Part shown: in pieces, positions 46,851 through 55,405 of the stretch | Layout: each line of letters opens with the position of its first letter | Position numbering within the stretch: position 1 is the stretch's first letter | Notes under the pieces: generated by a model | What the model saw: only the letters and a program-made list of their open reading frames with translations | Told to the model about the DNA's origin: nothing | Database searches by the model: none | Made by a program: the position numbers and the translations under genes | NCBI RefSeq assembly: GCF_014170335.1 | Contig: NZ_LZZS01000014.1 | Location: forward strand, 124,001-188,000 | From: Achromobacter sp. UMC46 | Lineage (GTDB): Bacteria > Pseudomonadota > Gammaproteobacteria > Burkholderiales > Burkholderiaceae_B | Length of the DNA: 64,000 nucleotides | Reading direction: 5' to 3'

Positions 46851-48719
46851 TCACCTTGGCGAAATAAGTTGGGCCAGATCGGTTTCCAACGGCGATGGCT
46901 CGCCAGCCAGACGGGCAGCGATCAGGTCGCCCATCAACGCCGACCAGGACAGCCCCCGCGAGGCATAGCCGACGGCCAGCCACAGACCCCGAGCATGCGG
47001 CAATTCCCCCACTGCCGGCAAGCGCCCCGGCAGCACGGCGCGCCAGCCCGCCCAGCCAGGCAGGCTGCCCGGCACGAGCGAATCGAAGTCCGGGAAGTGA
47101 CCGCTTAGTAGCCCCGCCGCCTTGGCCAGGGTGACGCGCTGCCCATCGGCGCTGACGCGCGCTTCGGCTGCGTCATGGACGTACGTGCTGCCCACCACGC
47201 AGCCCGCCCCCACGTCGGGCAGCAGATAGCCTTCCCCGCCGACGATGCAACGGGGGCCGCCCGACAGCGCCGCCGCCGGCACCAGCGTCACTTCGCCCGT
47301 CAGCGCATGCATCTGCGCCACGCGCGGCAAGGGGCCCAGCAGGCCGCTGTCGGCCAGCACGCCGCGCGCGCCCGCCGCGTTGGCCAGGATCACCGCCTGG
47401 GCTTGCACCAACTCTGCGCCCTGCCCGTCCAGCACACGCCACGCCTGACCGGCAGGCTCCACGCGCGCCGCCTTGCCCGGCAGCACGGTCACGCCAGCCG
47501 TTTCCAGCAGCGCATCGATCAGGCGGTTCGGCTGCACCAGCATGCCCTGGGAAAAGAACACGCCGCCGCGAGCCAGCGGCAATCCGGCCAGGGCGCTGGC
47601 CTCATCGCGGTCTACCTGGCGCACCCAATCGGCCGGAAACGCCAGGGCTTCCAAGGTGCCGGCCAGTGCGGCGGACTTGCCCGCATCGCGCTCGACCTGC
47701 ACGGTCCCGCACACCCGCGGCGCGGCATCGCCCGCCAAGCCTTGCCAACGGGCCTGGGCGCGCTGGCTGCCCGCGCGCGACAGCCGCGCCCGCGCATTGT
47801 CGTCGCGCGCCACCACCGGCGTCAGCGCCGCCGCCAGATGGCCTGCATGCGCGGGTGCGCCCAGCGCCCGGCCCGCGTCCAGCACCGTGACGCGCCAGCC
47901 CCGGCCCGCCAACGCTTGCGCGATTCCGGCGCCTGCCAGCCCTGCCCCGATCACCACGGCATGGCCGGCGTCCACGCCCGGGGCGCTGGCCGCATGGCCG
48001 CCCGCCCGGACCGCGCCCATCGTCATTGGCTGTTTGCCGCCGAAACCAGGCTCGCTCCGCACATCGAACCCTGCGTCCTGCAAGGCCTGCCGCAACTGGG
48101 CCGTGCACGCCCAGGTCGCCATCGTCGCCCCGGGCGCAGCCAGGGCAGCCAGATCCCGCAACAGTGCCGGGGCCCACATCCCGGGATTGCGCTCGGGCGC
48201 GAAACCATCCAGGAAAAAGGCGTCGACCCGCGCGCTCAGGCGCGGCGCCAGCACCTGCGCATCGCCAAAACCCAGCGTCAACGTCACGGCGCCGTTCTCG
48301 AATTCCAGGCGATGCAGCCCCGGTAGCAGCGCGGGCCATTGCGCGATCAGGCGCTGCGCCAGCGCCGCGAATGGCGCTGCCGCCTCACGCGCCAGCAACG
48401 CGGACAAATCCTGTTGCGTGAACGGATGCGCTTCCATCGACACCATATGCAGTGTGGCGGGCCGTTGCGGATCGTCGCGCCACGCCTTCCACAGCGCCAG
48501 GAAATTCAGCCCCAGGCCAAAACCCGTCTCGCATACGGTGAACGACTGGCGCCCGCGCCAGCGGCCCGGCAGGCCGTTGCCGTGCTGGAACACGCGCTCT
48601 GCCTGGCCCGCCTCGCCCTCAGGCGAGTAATGGGCATCGCCATATGTACGGCTGTACAGCTTGCCGTCAGCATCGAATTCGACCACTGCGGGCGTCAAGG
48701 GAACATAAGGCGCGGACAT
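46851..48719 (-). CDS. mnmC: bifunctional tRNA mnm5s2U biosynthesis enzyme MnmC
   Basis: A 622-residue two-domain enzyme that finishes mnm5s2U34 in tRNAs for Lys, Glu and Gln. The N-terminal methyltransferase (about 1-230) begins with [22 protein letters not shown] and has the SAM motif [13 protein letters not shown] and [14 protein letters not shown]. The C-terminal FAD-dependent demodification domain has [20 protein letters not shown] and ends [21 protein letters not shown]. The ATG at 48719 is preferred over a TTG six codons upstream. The two lysine tRNAs in the window include a UUU anticodon substrate. Divergent from the inositol-phosphatase gene. Confidence 0.93.
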   Translation of the reverse strand: MSAPYVPLTPAVVEFDADGKLYSRTYGDAHYSPEGEAGQAERVFQHGNGLPGRWRGRQSFTVCETGFGLGLNFLALWKAWRDDPQRPATLHMVSMEAHPFTQQDLSALLAREAAAPFAALAQRLIAQWPALLPGLHRLEFENGAVTLTLGFGDAQVLAPRLSARVDAFFLDGFAPERNPGMWAPALLRDLAALAAPGATMATWACTAQLRQALQDAGFDVRSEPGFGGKQPMTMGAVRAGGHAASAPGVDAGHAVVIGAGLAGAGIAQALAGRGWRVTVLDAGRALGAPAHAGHLAAALTPVVARDDNARARLSRAGSQRAQARWQGLAGDAAPRVCGTVQVERDAGKSAALAGTLEALAFPADWVRQVDRDEASALAGLPLARGGVFFSQGMLVQPNRLIDALLETAGVTVLPGKAARVEPAGQAWRVLDGQGAELVQAQAVILANAAGARGVLADSGLLGPLPRVAQMHALTGEVTLVPAAALSGGPRCIVGGEGYLLPDVGAGCVVGSTYVHDAAEARVSADGQRVTLAKAAGLLSGHFPDFDSLVPGSLPGWAGWRAVLPGRLPAVGELPHARGLWLAVGYASRGLSWSALMGDLIAARLAGEPSPLETDLAQLISPR

Positions 48720-48744
48720 GGAATCCCGGGAAATCAATCAAGGT

Positions 48745-48840
48745 TGCGACAAAAGCAAATTATCGAGCGTCGGCCGCGCCAGCGTTGGATGGACGCCACG
48801 CGAAGCCCGCGTTTCAGGCCTTTGCCTCAAATTTGTCGCA
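48745..48840. repeat. inverted repeat in the mnmC-suhB divergent region
   Basis: TGCGACAAA (48745-48753) and its exact complement TTTGTCGCA (48832-48840) face each other across 78 bases between the divergent starts. It may be a pair of binding half-sites or chance. Confidence 0.35.
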
Positions 48841-48863
48841 TACATAGGCTTACACTGGTCCAC

Positions 48864-49739
48864 ATGGATACCTATGATCAGCCCCGTTCGCAGGCTTCGC
48901 CCATAGACCTGTGCGCCGCAATCGACGCGGCCGTCACTGCGGCTCATGGCGGTGCGGCCATCCTGCAATCCTACGCGCACCATCGCGCCGATCTCGTGAT
49001 CGACCGCAAGGCGCGCAACGATCTCGTGTCCCAAGCGGACCGCGAGGCCGAAGCCGTCATTATCCAGGAGCTTCAGGCCCGCACACCCAAGTTCGGCATC
49101 GTGGCCGAAGAGACCGGCGGCAAGCCCAAGGGCATTGCCACCTGGTACATCGACCCGCTGGACGGCACCACCAATTTCCTGCACGACATTCCGCACTATG
49201 CCGTGTCCATCGCGCTGATCGCCCACGCGGGCACCGCAGTCTCGGCCACCGAGACGCTGACGGAAGACACGCCCGTGATCGGCGTGGTGTATGACCCCAC
49301 CCGCGAAGAATTGTTCACCGCGGTGTACGGCATCGGCGCCTGGCTCAACGGCCGGCGCATCAAATGCTCGCGCACGCAGACGATCGAAGACGCCGTGCTG
49401 GCCACAGGGTTCCCGTTCCGCGACTTTTCTTTTGCCGACCAGTACATGCCGATGCTGAACGACGCCATCAAGCGCGCACGCGGCGTGCGCCGCATGGGCG
49501 CGGCCGCGCTGGACCTGGCGTGGACGGCCTGCGGGCGTTACGACGGCTATTGGGAAATGGGCCTGGCGCCTTGGGACGTGGCGGCCGGCACACTCATCTT
49601 GCGCGAAGCGGGCGGCGCGTGCTCGGACATGCACAAGCTGGATCCGTGGCCGATCGGCGGACGCGTCGTGGCAGGCAATCCCGCCATCGAACGCGCCCTG
49701 CATGAGATGATCGCGCCCCACCTCGCCAATCCCGGCTGA
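48864..49739 (+). CDS. inositol monophosphatase family protein
   Basis: A 291-residue lithium-sensitive-phosphatase-fold enzyme. The metal-binding motifs are IVAEETGG, WYIDPLDGTTNF and WDVAAGTLILREAGG, all complete. It follows the SuhB/inositol-1-phosphatase pattern, but an insert of about 15 residues after the IDPLDGTTNFLH motif (AGTAVSATETLTEDT) is not usual. Proteins of this class dephosphorylate inositol phosphates, histidinol phosphate or NADP; a SuhB-like role in rRNA antitermination is another option. The ATG at 48864 gives a 25-residue N-terminal extension before the core. Confidence 0.85.
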   Translation: MDTYDQPRSQASPIDLCAAIDAAVTAAHGGAAILQSYAHHRADLVIDRKARNDLVSQADREAEAVIIQELQARTPKFGIVAEETGGKPKGIATWYIDPLDGTTNFLHDIPHYAVSIALIAHAGTAVSATETLTEDTPVIGVVYDPTREELFTAVYGIGAWLNGRRIKCSRTQTIEDAVLATGFPFRDFSFADQYMPMLNDAIKRARGVRRMGAAALDLAWTACGRYDGYWEMGLAPWDVAAGTLILREAGGACSDMHKLDPWPIGGRVVAGNPAIERALHEMIAPHLANPG

Positions 49740-49747
49740 GTCGGGCG

Positions 49748-51451
49748 TTACGCGGTCGCCTTGCTTGCGGGCGCGGCGGCCGGCGCATCGGGCCGCAGTT
49801 CGCGGCGCAGGATCTTGCCCACGTTGCTCTTGGGCAGTTCGTCGCGGAATTCCACGAAGCGCGGGCGCTTGTAGCCCGTCAGCTTTTCACGGCACCAGTC
49901 CTGCACCTGCGCCTCGGTCAATGACGGATCGCTCTTCACCACGAACACCTTGACCGCTTCGCCCGAGTGCTCGTCCGGCACGCCGATGGCCGCGCATTCC
50001 AGCACGCCCGGCAGTTGCGCCACCACCGCCTCGACCTCGTTCGGATACACCTTGAAGCCGGACACCGCGATCATGTCCTTCTTGCGGTCGACGATGCGCG
50101 TGTAGCCCTGCTCGTCCATGATGCCGATGTCGCCCGTGCGGAAGTACCCGTCGGCCGTCATGGACTGGCGCGTCTCTTCGGGCTTCTGCCAATAGCCCAG
50201 CATGACTTGCGGCCCGCGGATGCCCACTTCGCCGCGCTCGCCCAGCGGCACTTCACGGCCGGCATCGTCAAGGATGGCCACGTCGGTGGACGGCAGCGGC
50301 AAGCCGATGGAGCCCGAGTAGGCCGTGGCATTGGTGGGGTTCACCGTGGCCACGGGCGAGGTCTCTGACAAGCCGTAGCCTTCGATCAGCGGCCTGCCGG
50401 TGATCTTCAGCCAGCGCTCGGCCACGGGTTGCTGCACGGCCATGCCGCCGCCCAGCGTCAACCGCAAGGCCGAAAAATCCAGCTTCGCGAAATCCGGATT
50501 GTGCGCCAACGCGTTGAACAGCGTATTGACGCCGGGAAACAGATTGACGGGCACCTTGCGCCACGCGTTGATCAGCGAGGGCTGGTCGCGCGGATTGATG
50601 ATGAGCACGTTGCGCATGCCCGCATGCAGGCCATACAGGCCGCACACCGTCATCGCGAACACGTGGTACAGCGGCAGCGCGCTGATGATCGTCAGTTGGC
50701 TGTTCGCCAGGTCATGCACCACGGGCTGCGCCACCGCTTCCGTCTGCAGCACGTTGGCCGTCAGGTTGCGGTGCGACAGCATGGCGCCCTTGGGCACGCC
50801 GGTGGTGCCGCCCGTGTATTGCAGCACCGCCACATCGTCCATCGTCAGCGCAGGCGGTGTGAACGGCAGGCCCGCGCCTTCGTCCAGCACCTTCGGCAGC
50901 ATGCGCGCGCCGTCGATCTGCCAGGCCGGCACGATCTTCTTGATATGGCGGGCGGCGAAGTTGACGATCGGCGCCTTCAGGCCGCCCAGCAAGTCGCCCG
51001 GCCCGGTCACGACGACATGTTTGAGCTGCCCGCGGTTCTTCACCGCCTGCAGCGTGTGCGCGAAGTTTTCCAGGATCAGGATGACGGACGCGCCGCTGTC
51101 CTGCAATTGGCGCTCGAGTTCGTCGGCCATGTACAGCGGATTCACGTTCACCACGACGAGTCCCGCGCGCAGCGTGCCCAGCATGCCGACCAGATACGCC
51201 GGCACGTTCGGCATCATCAGCGCCACCCGGGCGCCCTTGGGCAGACCCAGGCTTTGCAGCCATCCGGAGAACGCGCGCGCATGTCGGTCCAGCTGCGCAT
51301 AGGTGATATCGCTGCCCATCGCCGTGCAGGCGATGCGCGAGGCGTATTGCTTGCAGGCCCGGTCCAGCAAGTCGGCCAGTGAGGAATAACCCTCAGTGGA
51401 GATCTCTGCCGGCACCCCCTGCGGGTAATGGGCAAGCCACGGACGCGTCAT
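49748..51451 (-). CDS. fadD: long-chain fatty-acid-CoA ligase
   Basis: A 567-residue acyl-adenylate-forming enzyme that activates fatty acids to acyl-CoA for beta-oxidation. Motifs are the P-loop YTGGTTGVPKGAMLSHRNL, IEGYGLSETSP, YFRTGDIGIMDEQGYTRIVDRKKDMI and the catalytic lysine in RPRFVEFRDELPKSNVGKILRREL. The ATG at 51451 has GGAGA eight bases upstream; two earlier in-frame starts lie in the likely promoter. It is divergent from an M20 amidohydrolase with only 76 bases between starts. Ends convergently with the inositol-phosphatase gene, eight bases apart. Confidence 0.92.
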   Translation of the reverse strand: MTRPWLAHYPQGVPAEISTEGYSSLADLLDRACKQYASRIACTAMGSDITYAQLDRHARAFSGWLQSLGLPKGARVALMMPNVPAYLVGMLGTLRAGLVVVNVNPLYMADELERQLQDSGASVILILENFAHTLQAVKNRGQLKHVVVTGPGDLLGGLKAPIVNFAARHIKKIVPAWQIDGARMLPKVLDEGAGLPFTPPALTMDDVAVLQYTGGTTGVPKGAMLSHRNLTANVLQTEAVAQPVVHDLANSQLTIISALPLYHVFAMTVCGLYGLHAGMRNVLIINPRDQPSLINAWRKVPVNLFPGVNTLFNALAHNPDFAKLDFSALRLTLGGGMAVQQPVAERWLKITGRPLIEGYGLSETSPVATVNPTNATAYSGSIGLPLPSTDVAILDDAGREVPLGERGEVGIRGPQVMLGYWQKPEETRQSMTADGYFRTGDIGIMDEQGYTRIVDRKKDMIAVSGFKVYPNEVEAVVAQLPGVLECAAIGVPDEHSGEAVKVFVVKSDPSLTEAQVQDWCREKLTGYKRPRFVEFRDELPKSNVGKILRRELRPDAPAAAPASKATA

Positions 51452-51527
51452 GGTAGTTGTCTCCATTAAATAGATTTTTGATTGATGATAACCTTGTTGC
51501 GTTCCCTTATTCCGCCTGACTTCCCCC

Positions 51528-52724
51528 ATGAAACTGCTCGAACCCATCGTCGCCTGGCATCAGGATATCTCCAAGATCCGCCGCGATATCCACGCGCATC
51601 CTGAATTGGCCTTCGAAGAATTCCGCACCGCCGACGTGGTCGCGGCCAAGCTCGAAGAATGGGGCATCGAAGTCGACCGCGGCCTGGGCGGCACCGGCGT
51701 CGTCGGCGTCATCCGCGGCAACCAGCCCGGCGACCGCGCCGTGGGCCTGCGCGCCGACATGGACGCGCTGCCCATGCAAGAGGTCAACACTTTCGCGCAT
51801 GCCAGCAAGAACGAAGGCAAGATGCACGCCTGCGGCCACGACGGCCACACCGCCATGCTGCTGGCCGCGGCGCAGTACCTGGCGAAGCACCGCGATTACG
51901 CGGGCACCGTCTACGTGATCTTCCAGCCCGCCGAGGAAGGCGGCGGCGGCGCCAAGCGCATGATCGACGACGGCCTGTTCAAGCGCTTCCCGATGGAAGC
52001 GGTCTTCGGCATGCACAACTGGCCCGGCATGAAGCCCGGCCAGTTCGGCCTGACGCCCGGCCCCATCATGGCGTCCAGCAACGAATTCTCGATCGTGGTC
52101 AAGGGCAAGGGCACGCACGCCGGCATGCCCAATCTGGGCATCGACCCCGTCATGGCCGCCGTGCAGTTGGCGCAATCGCTGCAGACCATCATCACGCGCA
52201 ACCGCAATCCGCTCGATGCGGCGGTGCTCAGCATCACGCAGATCCACGCCGGCAGCGCCGACAACGTCGTGCCCAACCACGCCGAGTTGCGCGGCACCGT
52301 GCGCACCTTCACGCTGGACGTGCTGGACCTGATCGAACGCCGTATGGAAGCGATCACGCGCCACACCTGCGCCGCCATGGATTGCGAAGTGGAATTCACG
52401 TTCCAGCGCAACTATCCGCCCACGATCAACCACGCCGAAGAAGCCGCGTTCTGTGCCGACGTGCTGCGCGACATCGTGGGCGAAGCCAACGTCAACGACC
52501 ACGTGCAACCCACGATGGGCGCGGAAGACTTCGCGTTCATGCTGCAGGAACTGCCCGGCTGCTACGTCTGGATCGGCAACGGCACGGGCGACCACCGCGA
52601 CAGCGGCCACGGCCTGGGCCCTTGCATGCTGCACAACGGCAGCTACGACTTCAACGACGAATTGCTGCCCCTGGGCGGCACGTACTGGGTCCAGCTGGCG
52701 CTCAAGCGCCTGGCCAAGGCCTGA
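51528..52724 (+). CDS. M20 family amidohydrolase (hippurate hydrolase-like)
   Basis: A 398-residue metallopeptidase-fold enzyme. Landmarks are IRRDIHAHPELAFEEF, GLRADMDALPM, MHACGHDGHTAMLL (metal ligands Cys/His), IFQPAEEGGGGA with the general-base Glu, the dimerisation domain from about 185, and the C-terminal TMGAEDFAFMLQ. This is the HipO/IAA-amino-acid hydrolase/AbgA group, which cleaves N-acyl or N-aroyl amino acids. The acyl group of the natural substrate is unknown. Starts divergently from fadD. Confidence 0.9.
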   Translation: MKLLEPIVAWHQDISKIRRDIHAHPELAFEEFRTADVVAAKLEEWGIEVDRGLGGTGVVGVIRGNQPGDRAVGLRADMDALPMQEVNTFAHASKNEGKMHACGHDGHTAMLLAAAQYLAKHRDYAGTVYVIFQPAEEGGGGAKRMIDDGLFKRFPMEAVFGMHNWPGMKPGQFGLTPGPIMASSNEFSIVVKGKGTHAGMPNLGIDPVMAAVQLAQSLQTIITRNRNPLDAAVLSITQIHAGSADNVVPNHAELRGTVRTFTLDVLDLIERRMEAITRHTCAAMDCEVEFTFQRNYPPTINHAEEAAFCADVLRDIVGEANVNDHVQPTMGAEDFAFMLQELPGCYVWIGNGTGDHRDSGHGLGPCMLHNGSYDFNDELLPLGGTYWVQLALKRLAKA

Positions 52725-52730
52725 CGCCTC

Positions 52731-53624
52731 CTACCCGCCGTCCGCCGCCCCGACCGCCAGGCACATCGCCAGGAAGCGGCCCGTGGCGCGGGCGGCGGCG
52801 TCCGCATGCGGCACCAGGATGCTCAGCGTCCGTGTCAGGGGCTTGGGCAACAGGCGCAATGCCGCCAACGCCCCGTCCTCGTGCCGCATCGACATGACCG
52901 ACACGAACCCCACCCCCAAGCCGGCGCGCACCGCCTGCTTCACGCCTTCCACGCCCGCCAGCTCCAGCCCCACCGACGGCGTCAGCCCGGCATCCGCAAA
53001 CGCGCGCTCGACCAGCCTGCGCACGCCCGACCCGGGCTCGCGCATGACCAGGGGAGACGCGGCAAGATCCCGCAACGTCACCGCCCCCTTGCCCGCCAGC
53101 GTGTGGTCGGCCCGCACGATCGCGACGACCTCGTCCTGCCGCCAGGCATGTACCGCGGTGTCCGCCGGCAGCCCAGTGGGCACGTCGCCTTCAATAAAGG
53201 CCAGGTCCAGCGCAGGCAGCCGTTCAACGATTTCCCGCGTGTTGCCATCCGACAGGTGCAGGCTGACCGCTGGGAAGGCATGGCGGAAATCCGCCACCAG
53301 GCGCGGCAACAGGTAGCTGGCGGGGGTGGTGCTGGCGCCCAGGCGCAACGCGCCCGTCTCCAGTCCGCGCCAGGTTTCGCGCACGGCCTGCGCCTGGCGG
53401 TACACCTGCCGCAGTTGCCGGGCCTGTTCGGCCAGGCGCTCGCCGGCCTCGGTCAGCGCGATGCCGTGGCCGCTGCGCCGGTACAGGGGTTCGCCGAACC
53501 ATTCCTGCAGCATGCGCAGTTGGCCCGACACCGCGGGTTGGGACAAATGCAGCACCTGCGCGGCGCGGCTGATGTTGCCGGTATCGGCGACGCAGGCAAA
53601 GGTCAGCAACTGGTCCGGAGTCAT
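52731..53624 (-). CDS. LysR-family regulator, YeiE/CbbR-like
   Basis: A 297-residue LysR protein. The DNA-binding region is LLTFACVADTGNISRAAQVLHLSQPAVSGQLRMLQEWFG; the effector domain (about 90-297) has LRLGASTTPASYLLPRLVADF, as in CbbR, CysB-like and YeiE proteins. It is divergent from a YeiH-type transporter, the same arrangement as E. coli yeiE-yeiH. A perfect 17-base palindrome lies 12 bases before its start. It therefore probably controls the transporter and itself. Confidence 0.88.
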   Translation of the reverse strand: MTPDQLLTFACVADTGNISRAAQVLHLSQPAVSGQLRMLQEWFGEPLYRRSGHGIALTEAGERLAEQARQLRQVYRQAQAVRETWRGLETGALRLGASTTPASYLLPRLVADFRHAFPAVSLHLSDGNTREIVERLPALDLAFIEGDVPTGLPADTAVHAWRQDEVVAIVRADHTLAGKGAVTLRDLAASPLVMREPGSGVRRLVERAFADAGLTPSVGLELAGVEGVKQAVRAGLGVGFVSVMSMRHEDGALAALRLLPKPLTRTLSILVPHADAAARATGRFLAMCLAVGAADGG

Positions 53625-53635
53625 GGCAGCCTTAA

Positions 53636-53652
53636 TATCAGAATTTCTGATA
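53636..53652. promoter_or_regulatory. perfect palindrome between yeiE-like and yeiH-like genes
   Basis: TATCAGAA-T-TTCTGATA, a perfect 17-base palindrome containing the T-N11-A pattern of LysR sites, 12 bases upstream of the LysR start and 88 bases upstream of the transporter start. It is the obvious recognition site for the LysR protein. Confidence 0.7.
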
Positions 53653-53739
53653 GTACATATCGAAAATAAAGATTTTTCAAATAGTATGCCGAGATCTAAT
53701 ATTTCGTGTAGTTATTTAGATATGCCCCAAGGGCCCGTC

Positions 53740-54879
53740 ATGAGCACCTCTTCCAGCACTACCGCCCCCCTCCCGGCCACCGCGCCCCCCGCCTCGGCGG
53801 CTCCCGCTACGGCTCCCGCTACGGCGCCCGCTACGGCGCCCGCTACGGCCGCCGCGGCCACCGCCACGCCCTGGCGCGACAAGCTCAACGGCGTGCTGTT
53901 CGTCGGCCTGATGGCGGGCGCGGTGATGCAACTGGCCGACTTGCCCGTCATTCGCCAACTGGGCTTTTCGCCGCTGGTGGTGGGCATCGTCTGCGGCATG
54001 CTCTACGGCAACTTCCTGCGCGGCACGATGCCGGCGGATTGGGGCGTCGGCGTGAATTTCACCGCGCGGCGCCTGCTGCGCATCGCCGTGGCCTTTTATG
54101 GCTTGAACATCAGCATCCAGCAGATCGCGGCGGTGGGCCTGCCCGGACTGGCCGTCTCCGTCGCCGTCGTGCTGGGCACGCTGCTGATCGGCACTGTCGT
54201 GGGGCAACGCGTGCTGGGCCTGGACCGCGACACCGCCATGCTGACCGCGGCAGGCAGCGCGATCTGCGGCGCGGCCGCCGTACTGGCGTTCGAACCCACG
54301 CTGCGGGCCGCCCCGCACAAAAGCGCCGTCGCCGTCGCGACCGTGGTGCTGTTCGGCACCCTGTCCATGTTCCTGTACCCCATTCTCTACCACGCAGGCT
54401 GGTTGAATTTCGATACCCAGGCGCTGGGCATCTATATCGGCGGCACCATCCACGAAGTGGCGCAGGTCGTCGGCGCCGCCAGCAATATCGACCCCGCCAC
54501 CACCGAAGTCGCCACCATCGTCAAGATGACCCGCGTTGCGCTGCTGGTGCCGGTACTGCTGGTCCTGGGCATGTACCTGCGCAGCGCCGCCAGCCAGGCC
54601 GGCGGCCAGGCCAAGGGCGCCAAGCTGCCCATTCCCTGGTTCGCGGTCGGGTTCCTGGTACTGGCGATCATCAACTCGCTGAACATCATCCCCGCCGACG
54701 CCATCGCCGCCGTCCGCCGCCTGGACGTCTTTGCCCTGACCATGGCCATGACGGCGCTGGGCATCGAAACCCGCTTCGCCCAGATCAAGAAAGCCGGCCC
54801 CCGCGTGATGGCCCTGGGCTTCATTCTGTATGCCTGGCTGTTGGTTGGCGGCTACGGTATCGTGAAGTTGGCGACCTGA
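53740..54879 (+). CDS. yeiH: YeiH-family putative sulfate exporter
   Basis: A 379-residue integral-membrane protein of the UPF0324/YeiH family, with about ten hydrophobic segments after residue 60. Conserved stretches are FSPLVVGIVCGMLYGN, AGSAICGAAAVLAFEP, GGTIHEVAQVVGAAS and KMTRVALLVPVLLVL. The family is called a putative sulfate exporter, without firm biochemistry. The first 55 residues are an Ala/Pro/Thr/Ser tail encoded partly by 12-bp tandem repeats and are not typical of the family. The ATG at 53740 has AAGGG upstream; an ATG at 53722 has none. Divergent from the YeiE-like regulator. Confidence 0.86.
   Translation: MSTSSSTTAPLPATAPPASAAPATAPATAPATAPATAAAATATPWRDKLNGVLFVGLMAGAVMQLADLPVIRQLGFSPLVVGIVCGMLYGNFLRGTMPADWGVGVNFTARRLLRIAVAFYGLNISIQQIAAVGLPGLAVSVAVVLGTLLIGTVVGQRVLGLDRDTAMLTAAGSAICGAAAVLAFEPTLRAAPHKSAVAVATVVLFGTLSMFLYPILYHAGWLNFDTQALGIYIGGTIHEVAQVVGAASNIDPATTEVATIVKMTRVALLVPVLLVLGMYLRSAASQAGGQAKGAKLPIPWFAVGFLVLAIINSLNIIPADAIAAVRRLDVFALTMAMTALGIETRFAQIKKAGPRVMALGFILYAWLLVGGYGIVKLAT
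53800..53847 (+). repeat. four 12-bp tandem repeats in the yeiH-like 5' coding region
   Basis: Four units of GCKCCCGCTACG (two with T, two with G at the third base) encode Ala-Pro-Ala-Thr four times. The unit is in frame, so copy-number change only alters tail length. Confidence 0.85.
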
Positions 54880-54984
54880 TCGCCGGCCCGCCGCGGCAAT
54901 GCGCCGCGGCGGGCTCTGCCGCGCACGCCGCTGTCTCGTTTTTCCTGCATAATCGGCTGGTTCCCTTGCTTTGGAGTCGGCCGC

Positions 54985-55395
54985 ATGACCTCCAGCACCA
55001 AAACCCCGTTTACGACTCTGCCCGCCCATCGCGACCCGGTATTGCGCGTCATGCCGATGCCGGCGGATGCGAACATCCACGGGGACGTCTTTGGCGGCTG
55101 GATCATGGCCCAGGTCGACATCGCCGGATCGATCCCCGCCGCCCGCCGCGCCGCCGGCCGTGTGGCGACCGTCGCGGTCAATGCCTTCCAATTCAAAGAG
55201 CCCGTGTTCGTGGGCGACCTTCTCAGCTTCTACGCATCCATTGCCAAGACCGGCACGACGTCGGTCACGGTGTCGGTCGAGGTCTACGCCGAACGCCAGC
55301 GCCTGGACGCCGAAGTCGTCAAGGTCACTGAGGCCACGCTGACCTACGTCGCCACCGACGAAGCGCGGCGCAGCCGCCCCCTTCCCACTCTTTGA
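54985..55395 (+). CDS. acyl-CoA thioesterase, YciA-like hotdog fold
   Basis: A 136-residue hotdog-fold thioesterase that hydrolyses acyl-CoA to free acid and CoA. The motif NIHGDVFGGWIMAQVDIAGSI carries the catalytic Asp, and AFQFKEPVFVGDLLSFYASI completes the active site. Length fits YciA/BACH single-hotdog proteins, which act as hexamers. It lies 105 bases after yeiH and 10 bases before mgtE on the same strand. Confidence 0.9.
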   Translation: MTSSTKTPFTTLPAHRDPVLRVMPMPADANIHGDVFGGWIMAQVDIAGSIPAARRAAGRVATVAVNAFQFKEPVFVGDLLSFYASIAKTGTTSVTVSVEVYAERQRLDAEVVKVTEATLTYVATDEARRSRPLPTL

Positions 55396-55405
55396 GCCGT
55401 AACGC

